Positions 40,707 through 47,199 of a DNA stretch of 47,199 bases are shown here, piece after piece; the first letter of the stretch is position 1, and every line of letters starts with the position of its first letter. Under the pieces are notes generated by a model that searched no databases, was not told the origin of the DNA, and saw nothing but the letters and a program-made list of their open reading frames with translations. This stretch comes from Clostridia bacterium. GTDB taxonomy: Bacteria > Bacillota > Clostridia > Christensenellales > Aristaeellaceae. The stretch covers positions 1 through 47,199 of the forward strand of contig JAUMVG010000022.1 in NCBI GenBank assembly GCA_030530315.1. The letters run 5' to 3'. Made by a program: the position numbers and the translations under genes.

Positions 40707-41534
40707 TTATAGCGGGTATTCCACCGGCGTCGCCCCTTGGTATTCCCAGGCGGTTTTGAAGCCGCAGGCGCGGGCCAGTTCGACAGCCCCGGCAAAGCCG
40801 CAGTCCAGGTAGTCGCTGTTGTGGCAGTCGCTGGACAGGATCACGCGGCCGCCGCACTCCCGGACGCGCTTCAACATGGCGGGACCGGGATAGGGTTGGG
40901 TCCGGTAGCCCTTGGCGATGGCGCCGGTGTTGATCTCCACCAGCCTGCCGCTGCGGGCGGCCAGCTCGGCGCACTCCAGCGCGGGACCGAGGTACCTCGG
41001 GTCGGCGTCGTCGAACAGGTCCCGGGCCTCGTTGAACTTCATGACCAGCTCGATGTGGCCCAGTATGTCGGCGTTCGTGCCCTCGATGGATTCGCAGACC
41101 GTGCGGAAGTAGTCACGGCACAGACGGTAGAAGTCGCCGCCGTAGAACTCCCGCGCCGCGGCGACGAGCTTTTCCCGGGTCCAGTCCACGCTCCACAGCG
41201 CGCCGTCCTTCCGAACGTAGTGTACGGATTCGATGGTGTAATCGTAGCCGTAGGGAGAGGGCGGGGCCAGCCAATCGTGCTCGCAGCCCAGCAGGAGCTC
41301 GATCCGGCCGGCGTACTCGCTTCGCAGCCGCAGGACCTCCGTGCGATACTCCGTCTCCCGACAGGCGGGCATGGCGCTGTCGTCGTAGTCGGCGCAGCCG
41401 TGTTCAGAGAAGCCCAGGGTGTGAAAGCCCAGGGCCAGCGCGGCGCGAACCATGTCCTCGGCGGAATCGCGTCCGTCCGAGAAGGTGGTGTGGCTGTGAA
41501 CGTTGCTCTTGGGCAGGATGAGGCGCGTATTCAT
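40707..41534 (-). CDS. PHP-domain phosphatase, histidinol-phosphatase-like
   Basis: A 275-residue PHP-family phosphoesterase. Metal-binding motifs follow the family order: NVHSHTTFSDG (HxH plus Asp), FSEHG, GCEHD, GHIELV, and SSDCHN at the C-terminus. It resembles HisJ-type histidinol-phosphate phosphatases, but no other histidine gene is present, so the substrate is open. ATG 41534 was chosen because it directly follows a near-consensus promoter. The predicted transcript would start at or next to the A of ATG and lack a leader. An upstream in-frame extension would lie inside the terminator and promoter. Confidence 0.85.
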   Translation of the reverse strand: MNTRLILPKSNVHSHTTFSDGRDSAEDMVRAALALGFHTLGFSEHGCADYDDSAMPACRETEYRTEVLRLRSEYAGRIELLLGCEHDWLAPPSPYGYDYTIESVHYVRKDGALWSVDWTREKLVAAAREFYGGDFYRLCRDYFRTVCESIEGTNADILGHIELVMKFNEARDLFDDADPRYLGPALECAELAARSGRLVEINTGAIAKGYRTQPYPGPAMLKRVRECGGRVILSSDCHNSDYLDCGFAGAVELARACGFKTAWEYQGATPVEYPL

Positions 41535-41540
41535 AGCTTC

Positions 41541-41570
41541 ATTATAAGCGTTGCAAATGATTGGTGTCAA
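41541..41570 (-). promoter_or_regulatory. Consensus promoter for PHP gene, leaderless start
   Basis: On the minus strand a perfect TTGACA (41565-41570) and a perfect TATAAT (41541-41546) are separated by 18 bp. The A of ATG 41534 is the seventh base after the -10, so transcription and translation starts nearly coincide. The -35 begins right behind the upstream terminator. Confidence 0.85.
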
Positions 41571-41572
41571 CA

Positions 41573-41598
41573 AAAAGCCGCCCTTGCGGGCGGCTTTT
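41573..41598 (-). terminator. Terminator after YegP-like gene
   Basis: AAAAGCCGCCC and GGGCGGCTTTT form a perfect 11-bp stem with a 4-base loop. The T tract on the minus strand leads straight into the next promoter. Confidence 0.92.
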
Positions 41599-41609
41599 AA
41601 CAATATCGA

Positions 41610-41993
41610 TTACTTTTCCTCGGGGTCCACGACCACGATGGGGGCGTCGGGAGCATTCTTGGCGATGGAGGCGATGCCCTTCTTGGCGCTGGCCTTGGCC
41701 TTGTAGCCCTCGGACTTGCCGATGATCTGGCCGTTGGCAGCCTTCAGGCGGAAGCGGAACTCGCCGCCCTTGTCCTTGTACAGCTCGTACTTCGGATGAG
41801 AGAGCTTCTCATCGCGGGTCTGATCCTCGATCAAGGAGGCAGCGTTCTTTTTAACGGAATTGATGCCGTTTTCACAGGCGGTCTGGGTGGTATACGACTC
41901 GGAAGCGGTCAGGATGACCTCGCCATTGGAGGCCTTCAGGTTGAAGGTGAATTCCCCGTTTTTCGCGGTGGTGATAACGAACTTGCCTGCCAT
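41610..41993 (-). CDS. YegP-like DUF1508 double-repeat protein
   Basis: A 127-residue protein made of two tandem DUF1508 repeats. Each has the pattern K(F/Y)-x-(L/I)-x-K-(N/G)-G-E-F-x-F-x-L-K-A-x-N-G-(E/Q)-x-I (residues about 3-50 and 60-110), followed by GI-x-S-(V/I). This matches YegP-type small proteins of unknown function. The tail is acidic. GAAAGGGG precedes ATG 41993. It is a single-gene unit with a strong promoter and a strong terminator, which suggests high expression. Confidence 0.88.
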   Translation of the reverse strand: MAGKFVITTAKNGEFTFNLKASNGEVILTASESYTTQTACENGINSVKKNAASLIEDQTRDEKLSHPKYELYKDKGGEFRFRLKAANGQIIGKSEGYKAKASAKKGIASIAKNAPDAPIVVVDPEEK

Positions 41994-42041
41994 TGATATG
42001 ACCCCTTTCAAAATAATTATACGTTAATCACAACTGGTTAT

Positions 42042-42070
42042 AGTATACATGTTAACAACAGAAATGTCAA
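42042..42070 (-). promoter_or_regulatory. Strong sigma-A promoter for YegP-like gene
   Basis: On the minus strand TTGACA (42065-42070) and TATACT (42042-42047) are separated by 17 bp. The stretch 42071-42222 behind it holds a weak AAGCCC/GGGCTT hairpin (about 42146-42180) that may end the RsmF-like transcript. Confidence 0.87.
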
Positions 42071-42222
42071 TTTTAAATCGACCATTTTAATCGAAAAAAG
42101 CCGAAAAAACTGTGACTTTGCAGGGGATTTGGACGAGGACTGGGCAAAGCCCCCCGGCGGCATGGCACGAAGGGCTTCGTTGGAATTATACATGGTTGAA
42201 AAATAAGATTTCACGATGATCA

Positions 42223-43572
42223 TCATAAGTAATTCTGCCGCCGGAGTCCCTTGGGCAGGTGGTTTTTCAGCGTCGTCCCGGAGCGCTTGCCCCAGCCGAG
42301 GGGCATGCCCCGATACAGCGCCAGCGTCCAGCCCTTCTCCCCCTCCAGTTCGACGGCCTCTCCCCTCAGCCAGGCGCGGGCCTGGTGGTCGTCCAGCTCG
42401 GCGCGCCGGTAGGCACACTCCGGCGGAAGGGCCATGGCGAGCGCGTGGTCCGGCTCGAGGTGGTTCCTGCCGATCTTCAGCAGGCACAGGCCGGGGGCGG
42501 TCACCCGCAGGCCGGTCAGCGGCGGCGTCGATCGCGGCGCGCAGTAGAGCCGGTCGCCCTGGATGAAGGGCGTCATCCCCGAGAGCGCCTCGGGCAGCGC
42601 GCAGACCTCCCGGGCCAATGCTTCCAGGAGTCTGACGGCCTCCCTGTCCGCCTTTGGCACAGGCGCGTCGAGTGGCTTTGCGGAAGATTCCCCCGCTTCC
42701 CGGCGGAGCCTGGCGACGAAGTGCCCATCGCCGCGGACGCGGTGCGGAAGCAGGCGCAGCATGCCTCTGGCGGAGGCGCCAACCCCGGGCAGTTCGAAGT
42801 CCTCGGGGTGAAAATCCGGGTGGCGCGCCAGGAAGCCCAGCACGCTGCCCTCGTTTTCCAGGTCGTTGAAGGTACAGGTGGAGTAGACCAGCCGCCCGCC
42901 GGGCCGGAGCAGCTTCGCGGCGTGATCCAGTATGCCGGCCTGCCGCCTGGCGCAGCCCTCGGGGGAGGCCGGCTTCCACTCGGCTCTCGATTCGGGGTCC
43001 CGGCGGAACATGCCCTCGCCGGAACAGGGGGCGTCCACCAGTATGGCGTCGAAGAAGTCCGCGGGCCAGCGGGCGGAGAGCTGTTCCGGCAGCGCGCTGG
43101 TGACGACGGCGTTCATCGCCCCCATGCGCTCCAGGTTTCCGGCCAGCGCCCTGGCGCGCTGGGGCTCTGGATCGTTGGACACCAGCAGCCCCGAATCCGC
43201 CATCGCCGCGGCGATCTGGGTGCTCTTTCCGCCGGGGGCGGCGCACAGGTCCAGCACCCTCTCGCCGGGGCGGGCGTCCAGCACGGCGGCGCTGGCCATG
43301 GCACTGGCCTCCTGGATGTAGAACGCGCCGGCGGCGTGGGCGACGGAGCTTCCGGGTTTTACGTCCTCGCCCGACCTCAGGTAGCGGCCCAGCGCCGCCC
43401 AGGGCACGGCGGCCTCCGTGAAGGGCAGCGCGGCGGCTTCGGCGGCGGTGCGCTTGGGGTTCAGCCGCAGCGCGAGGGCCGGCGGGTCCTCCAGCGCGCG
43501 CAGAAAAGCCGAGCATTCATCGCCCAGCAGCCTTTGCATGTTCTCCTGGAATTCCTCCGGCAGGGGTATCAT
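42223..43572 (-). CDS. RsmF-like rRNA cytosine-C5 methyltransferase
   Basis: A 449-residue NOL1/NOP2/Sun-family methyltransferase, probably acting on 16S rRNA. The SAM site is VLDLCAAPGGKSTQ. The two catalytic Cys motifs are DAPCSGEG and VYSTCTF. An N-terminal RNA-binding segment (about 1-85) and a C-terminal region of about 150 residues containing a PUA-like part (YRGMPLGWGKR) match RsmF/YebU rather than RsmB. The gene is 31 bp downstream of the HAD hydrolase stop and reads in the same direction. The exact rRNA position methylated cannot be read from the sequence. Confidence 0.9.
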   Translation of the reverse strand: MIPLPEEFQENMQRLLGDECSAFLRALEDPPALALRLNPKRTAAEAAALPFTEAAVPWAALGRYLRSGEDVKPGSSVAHAAGAFYIQEASAMASAAVLDARPGERVLDLCAAPGGKSTQIAAAMADSGLLVSNDPEPQRARALAGNLERMGAMNAVVTSALPEQLSARWPADFFDAILVDAPCSGEGMFRRDPESRAEWKPASPEGCARRQAGILDHAAKLLRPGGRLVYSTCTFNDLENEGSVLGFLARHPDFHPEDFELPGVGASARGMLRLLPHRVRGDGHFVARLRREAGESSAKPLDAPVPKADREAVRLLEALAREVCALPEALSGMTPFIQGDRLYCAPRSTPPLTGLRVTAPGLCLLKIGRNHLEPDHALAMALPPECAYRRAELDDHQARAWLRGEAVELEGEKGWTLALYRGMPLGWGKRSGTTLKNHLPKGLRRQNYL

Positions 43573-43603
43573 AGGGATTCACCTCAATTTGAAGGAGGGC
43601 GGT

Positions 43604-44299
43604 TTACAACCCGCCCTCGAGCAATGCGTTCAGTTTTTCGAAGCTGCGCACCACCGGCCCGTCCCACAGCACGTCCGGCAGGAATTCCGACCGGGCCATC
43701 TGCACGGCCTTCATGCCGGCCTTTGCCGCACCTTCCAGGTTGCAGGCACGGTCGTCCACGAACAGGCAGTCCTCCGGAGTGGTGTTCAGTGCCGAGACGA
43801 TGGCCGCGTACATCTTCGGGTCGGGCTTGATGGCTCCCACCTGGGTGGAGATCACCACGCCGTCGAACAGCTCGGAGATGCCGAAGGCCTTCAGCACATT
43901 CAGTATGGAAGGCATGGCGTCCGAGAGTATGCCCAGGGAGTAGCGCGCCTTCCACCGGGGCAGCCAGGTCCTTACGTCGTCGAACAGGCCGTAGCGCTGC
44001 CAGTTGTCGGTGAAGTCGTCGGTCAGGCGATTGATCTCGTCCTCGGTCATGTGCCAGTCCATGCGAAGGTTGATGGCGCGGATGTACTCCCGGCGCAGGC
44101 GGCGCTCCTCCTCCGTGTCCGGCACCAGGCGGGACTCGTCCAGCCAGCCGACGGCCTCCCTATGGGCGGTCAGGTATTTGGCGGTGTGGATGTCCCTGGC
44201 CCGCTGCCCCAGGATCGGGGCGATGCCCACGGGCAGGCTCCAGTCGCCCATGCGGGGATAGACCAGCACGCCGCCGCAGTCAAATATCAGGTGTTTCAT
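43604..44299 (-). CDS. HAD-superfamily hydrolase
   Basis: A 231-residue haloacid-dehalogenase-like phosphatase. Motif I is FDCGGVLV, in which the usual second Asp is Gly, as in YihX-type proteins. Motif II is ILSDAMPS, motif III is the Lys in GAIKPDPKMY, and motif IV is LFVDDRACN. A helical cap lies at about 20-90. ATG 44299 overlaps the stop of the permease gene as ATGA, so the two are translationally coupled. YihX-type members act on sugar phosphates such as alpha-glucose-1-phosphate, but the substrate here is not known. Confidence 0.88.
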   Translation of the reverse strand: MKHLIFDCGGVLVYPRMGDWSLPVGIAPILGQRARDIHTAKYLTAHREAVGWLDESRLVPDTEEERRLRREYIRAINLRMDWHMTEDEINRLTDDFTDNWQRYGLFDDVRTWLPRWKARYSLGILSDAMPSILNVLKAFGISELFDGVVISTQVGAIKPDPKMYAAIVSALNTTPEDCLFVDDRACNLEGAAKAGMKAVQMARSEFLPDVLWDGPVVRSFEKLNALLEGGL

Positions 44300-45495
44300 T
44301 TCTTTTTCTCCTCTTGAAGGTTTTCCGGCGCGCCGGCGTAGAACTTGCTGCCCACGGGCAGGCGGCGCTCCTTCAGACGGTTGTCGATGATCGTGCGGAC
44401 GATGGCGTAGGCCAGCGCGAACACCGGCACGCCCAGCAGCATGCCCGTAAAGCCGAACAGGCCGCTGCCGATCAGTATGGACAGCATGATCCAGAACGGG
44501 GATAGCCCGACGTAGTCGCCCAGTATGAAGGGGCCGATCAGGTTGCCGTCCAGCTGTTGCAGGATCAGTATGAACACGCCGAACCACAGCGCGCTCCAGG
44601 GGTTGACCAGCAGGAGGATCAATACGCTGGGAACGGCGCCGATGAAGGGGCCGAAGAAGGGGATCACGTTGGTGATGCCCACGATCACGCTGATCAGCAG
44701 CGGGTATTCGATGTGGAACAGCAGCATGCAGATATAGCAGATTATGCCGATGATCAGCGAATCCAGTATCTTGCCGGTGATGAAGCCCGCGAAGATCTTG
44801 TTGGCGCGGCGGGTCCAGTAGATCAGCCGCTCACAGGTGGCGGGCTTGAACGTCGCGTAGCAGACCTTCTTGATCTGCGCGCAGAAGCGCTCCTTTTCCA
44901 TCAGCAGGTAGAAGGCTGCGATCATGCCCACGAACAGCTGCAGCACCATGGTGTAGATGCCGCTGGAAATAGCCATCAGGTTGTTCAGCAGCACGGAGGT
45001 GTAGTTCATCAGCTGGGAGACCACGTTTTCCCAGGCGATGACCAGCTGCTCGCCCTCGATGCTCAGGAATTCGTACTTCAACAGCAGCTGGTTGATGGTT
45101 TCCGAGTTCATCGAGACGAAGTTGGCGACGTATTGCAGGATGGACTTGATGGAGGTGATCAGCTGGGGGACCAGTATGGCGAAGAAGCCGGTCAACATCG
45201 TCAGCAGCACGATGTAGGCGATGATGGTCGCCAGCACCCGGCTCAGCTTTGGATGGGGCTTCCTTCGGGAAAAGACCAGGTTGAACAGGCGATCCATCCG
45301 GTTGACGATGGGCAGCAGCAAAAACGCGATGGCAAACCCGATGAAGAAGGGCATGACGGTGCTGAGTACGTCCCCTGCGACAGCCAGAATGTTTTTCAGG
45401 TGCAGCAGCGCGATGGCCAGCGTTATGCCGACGCATACCACCACGATCATCGAACGTGTCTTTCCTCGCAGATCCTCTGGAATCAGCGGTTTCAT
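44296..45495 (-). CDS. AI-2E-family (PerM-like) membrane permease
   Basis: A 399-residue polytopic protein with about eight helices. The family hallmarks are present: a conserved amphipathic middle (about 120-200), NVIPFFGPFIGAVP, and a C-terminal half with QQLDGNLIGPFILGDYVGLSPFW. Members export small molecules or act as Na+/H+ antiporters; the name AI-2E does not prove autoinducer transport. GGAGG precedes ATG 45495, which was preferred to an upstream start. The stop overlaps the HAD hydrolase start. Confidence 0.9.
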   Translation of the reverse strand: MKPLIPEDLRGKTRSMIVVVCVGITLAIALLHLKNILAVAGDVLSTVMPFFIGFAIAFLLLPIVNRMDRLFNLVFSRRKPHPKLSRVLATIIAYIVLLTMLTGFFAILVPQLITSIKSILQYVANFVSMNSETINQLLLKYEFLSIEGEQLVIAWENVVSQLMNYTSVLLNNLMAISSGIYTMVLQLFVGMIAAFYLLMEKERFCAQIKKVCYATFKPATCERLIYWTRRANKIFAGFITGKILDSLIIGIICYICMLLFHIEYPLLISVIVGITNVIPFFGPFIGAVPSVLILLLVNPWSALWFGVFILILQQLDGNLIGPFILGDYVGLSPFWIMLSILIGSGLFGFTGMLLGVPVFALAYAIVRTIIDNRLKERRLPVGSKFYAGAPENLQEEKKK

Positions 45496-45676
45496 GTCTT
45501 GCCTCCGTGCGTCTCGTACAGCGTTGTTGCGCATAGTTCCGTCTAATCTGTATTATAGCATAACCGAACGAATCTCTCAATAGTTGTCTGCCGGAGGTCA
45601 TCATTTGTCTAACTTTCTTCCTATTTATATAAGCGGGCGAAACGCGAATTTCCGAAACTGAATGAAGATTCCCTGT

Positions 45677-46903
45677 TTAATCGTTCGGAGTTTCGGTGAG
45701 GATTTCCCGCGCATCCCGCCAAAGCCGGGCCGCGTTCGCGTCATTTTCGATAAATTTCCGAACAATCTTTTCTGCGCCGTCGAAGCGGTCCCCGTCAAAG
45801 CAGCAGGGAACGCACAGCGTCTCGCTCCGCAGCGCCTGCTCCATTTGCAGCAGCGGATCGCCCTGGCCATAGCCGGAAGGCGCGTCCGTGACGCTGAACG
45901 CCCCCGCCTTTCTGAGGGCGCCCTGGCATGCGGGATCCAGGAGGTGCTCCAGGAATTCCCGGCAAAGATCCGGCCGGGGGTCGCCGTCGGGCCGGTCCAG
46001 GACGGCAAGGCACAACACCTGGTCGGTATAGGGGCAGTTGCCGGACAGCGCCCAGTCCGGCCCCCGGCCCTGGTCAGCCAGGGACTGGAGCCTGCGTACC
46101 TCCCGTTGGGTGACGGCAAGGGCGGCGGCCTGGCCGTTGATGAAGCTGTGCCAGGCACCCTCGTCGTAATCGAAATCCTCTGGCAGGCGGCAGGACGGCA
46201 GTTCACCGGGGGCGGGAGGGGGCGAGGCGGATGGCGCGGGCGTGATTTCCGGGAGAAGTCCCAGGTCCAGACCGGGAAGCGCAGGTTCAGCCGTGGCTTC
46301 GGCGGCGGAAGGCTTCGGTTCGGAACACAGCGCCATCAGCGCAAGATCCCAATGCCGCCAGTCCTCGGGGAACGGCACGGCGAGGACCGCGTCGCCATCC
46401 CGCCAGGATTGGGGCAGCGCGTCCAGCAGGGAGGCGTTGCGGGCAATGAGATAGCCGCCGGCGGCCACGGGCGCGGCGAAGATGCCGATGTCCCACGCGC
46501 CGACGTCGGAAAATGCCGGACGAATGCTTTGAGGCAGCTTCAGCTGAGCGAGTCCCTCCGGGGTGTCCAGCAGCCCCGGGGGAAACAGCAGCATGTCCGG
46601 CGGCAATATGCCGGAGTCAAGGAAGTCGGACAGAGCCTCTGCGCTCACGTATTCCGGCTGAACATAGAGGCCGGGATGGGACTTTTCAAATCCGGCGATG
46701 CAGCCGTTCAGCCAGCCGGACAGGCTTCCTGCGCCGGGCTGCCAACCCTCAAAGATCCACAGGCGCAGCACGCCGCTCCAGCCGGCATACTTTTCCGCGA
46801 TCAGCGGCTGGCGATCCAGGGGAAGGACGCGCCACGCGCGCAGCGCCAGGGGGATGAGCAGCAGCAGACACAGCGCGCACAGCGCCGAACGAAGCTTGCG
46901 CAT
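45677..46903 (-). CDS. Extracellular solute-binding-like protein with linker insertion
   Basis: A 408-residue exported protein. A basic start and hydrophobic segment (about 3-25) act as signal or anchor; no clear lipobox Cys is seen. The body resembles family 1 extracellular solute-binding proteins (LRLWIFEGWQPG, FEKSHPGLYVQPEY, a late QGALRKAGAFSVTD segment). A Pro/Ala/Ser-rich stretch of about 40 residues (near 200-245) interrupts the middle, which is unusual. GGGAGGG precedes ATG 46903. No ABC permease or ATPase gene is adjacent, so it may act alone, for example as a sensor, or with distant permeases. Confidence 0.7.
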   Translation of the reverse strand: MRKLRSALCALCLLLLIPLALRAWRVLPLDRQPLIAEKYAGWSGVLRLWIFEGWQPGAGSLSGWLNGCIAGFEKSHPGLYVQPEYVSAEALSDFLDSGILPPDMLLFPPGLLDTPEGLAQLKLPQSIRPAFSDVGAWDIGIFAAPVAAGGYLIARNASLLDALPQSWRDGDAVLAVPFPEDWRHWDLALMALCSEPKPSAAEATAEPALPGLDLGLLPEITPAPSASPPPAPGELPSCRLPEDFDYDEGAWHSFINGQAAALAVTQREVRRLQSLADQGRGPDWALSGNCPYTDQVLCLAVLDRPDGDPRPDLCREFLEHLLDPACQGALRKAGAFSVTDAPSGYGQGDPLLQMEQALRSETLCVPCCFDGDRFDGAEKIVRKFIENDANAARLWRDAREILTETPND

Positions 46904-46941
46904 GAGCAACCCTCCCATTATAGAAGAATTGAAAGAAACGG

Positions 46942-46972
46942 CTCCTGCATTTCACATAAGACTATGCAGGAG
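46942..46972. promoter_or_regulatory. Hairpin between solute-binding gene and rrn promoter
   Basis: CTCCTGCAT and ATGCAGGAG form a perfect 9-bp inverted repeat with a 13-base loop, between two divergent transcription units. It could be an operator or the leader structure of the 45677-46903 gene. The gap 46904-47199 otherwise contains only the rrn-type promoter and leader. Confidence 0.45.
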
Positions 46973-47037
46973 TTCCTCAAAACTGCCCTGGTTTGAGCCT
47001 TTGAATGTTAAGAAACGGATAAATCGAAAAACAGGTG

Positions 47038-47066
47038 TTGACAAGTGGAATTCGTTTTGATATACT
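47038..47066 (+). promoter_or_regulatory. Strong sigma-A promoter, likely rrn operon
   Basis: A perfect TTGACA (47038-47043) and TATACT (47061-47066) are separated by 17 bp, with A-tracts upstream. It reads towards the right window edge. Confidence 0.8.
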
Positions 47067-47108
47067 AATCAAGCTGTCGCGAGAACAGAGCGTTTGAGAG
47101 ACAGCGGC

Positions 47109-47159
47109 GAACCTTGAAAACGATACAGAGAAGAGAGAGAATCAAACCTTGAGATGCGA
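47109..47159 (+). repeat. rRNA-operon leader, right copy
   Basis: Inverted counterpart of 1-51, starting GAACCTTGAAAAC and ending AACCTTGAGATGCGA. The following 40 bases to the window edge are purine-rich leader sequence with no 16S start yet. Confidence 0.65.
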
Positions 47160-47199
47160 CGATCTGCATAAGCAGGGAGCGTCGAGAGGGGAGAAGAAC

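Noticed and set aside
40707-41534. A histidine biosynthesis operon.
   Set aside because: The PHP phosphatase is the only candidate; no other his gene is nearby, so the substrate is left open.

Overview
The window is GC-rich DNA from the origin region of a low-complexity, Gram-positive-type chromosome, most likely an endospore-forming member of the Clostridia (Bacillota). This rests on strong GGAGG-type ribosome binding sites, Bacillus-type parS sites, a YlbJ-like sporulation membrane protein, a BclA-like surface protein, DUF5711, WalJ/YycJ and CvpA homologues. I cannot name the genus. Both ends of the window carry the same rRNA-operon-type promoter and leader in inverted orientation, each pointing outwards. 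The window therefore looks like the whole interval between two divergent rrn operons that flank oriC, and an assembly would be expected to break exactly there.

Layout. (1) 1-13.9 kb, minus strand, all reading away from the origin: YlbJ-like protein, a membrane protein, a nucleotidyltransferase, dut, a polysaccharide-deacetylase-like protein, a BclA-like protein, an alpha-xylosidase with its LacI regulator, a second (degenerate) deacetylase-like protein, a two-component system, and a small helical protein whose Shine-Dalgarno sequence sits inside a perfect hairpin. (2) 13.9-22.1 kb, replication core: radC-like gene and dnaX on the minus strand, then murG, dnaA, dnaN and mnmE on the plus strand. 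DnaA boxes lie on both sides of dnaA, and a complete unwinding module sits between dnaA and dnaN. (3) 22.2-27 kb, minus strand: VanX-like dipeptidase, membrane protein, WalJ-like hydrolase, radical SAM protein, a metallophosphoesterase-like protein, and three perfect parS sites in one intergenic gap. (4) 27.1-35.6 kb, plus strand: DUF5711 protein, cvpA, ftsK/spoIIIE, then an AT-rich insertion coding for a zinc-ribbon/coiled-coil/Mrr-nuclease protein that runs in frame into a second, mutated copy of the ftsK 3' half. (5) 35.7-46.9 kb, minus strand: GH3 glycosidase, pgsA, rimO, coaD, PHP phosphatase, YegP-like protein, RsmF-like methyltransferase, HAD hydrolase, AI-2E-family permease and a solute-binding-like lipid-anchored or secreted protein.

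The most unusual part is 30.1-35.6 kb. A tandem 3524-bp-offset duplication of the ftsK 3' half is fused, in one reading frame broken by a single TAA, behind an Mrr-type nuclease. The copied motor has lost Walker A and Walker B residues, yet its last 416 bp are identical to those of the intact ftsK. Other points worth attention are a dnaX slippery heptamer whose -1 frame ends on the ATGA of the radC-like start, the SD-sequestering hairpin at 13.85 kb, the parS cluster, the oriC module, and several enzyme homologues that have lost metal ligands (RadC-like, one deacetylase, the phosphoesterase).

No tRNA, complete rRNA, CRISPR array, transposase, integrase or phage gene was seen.
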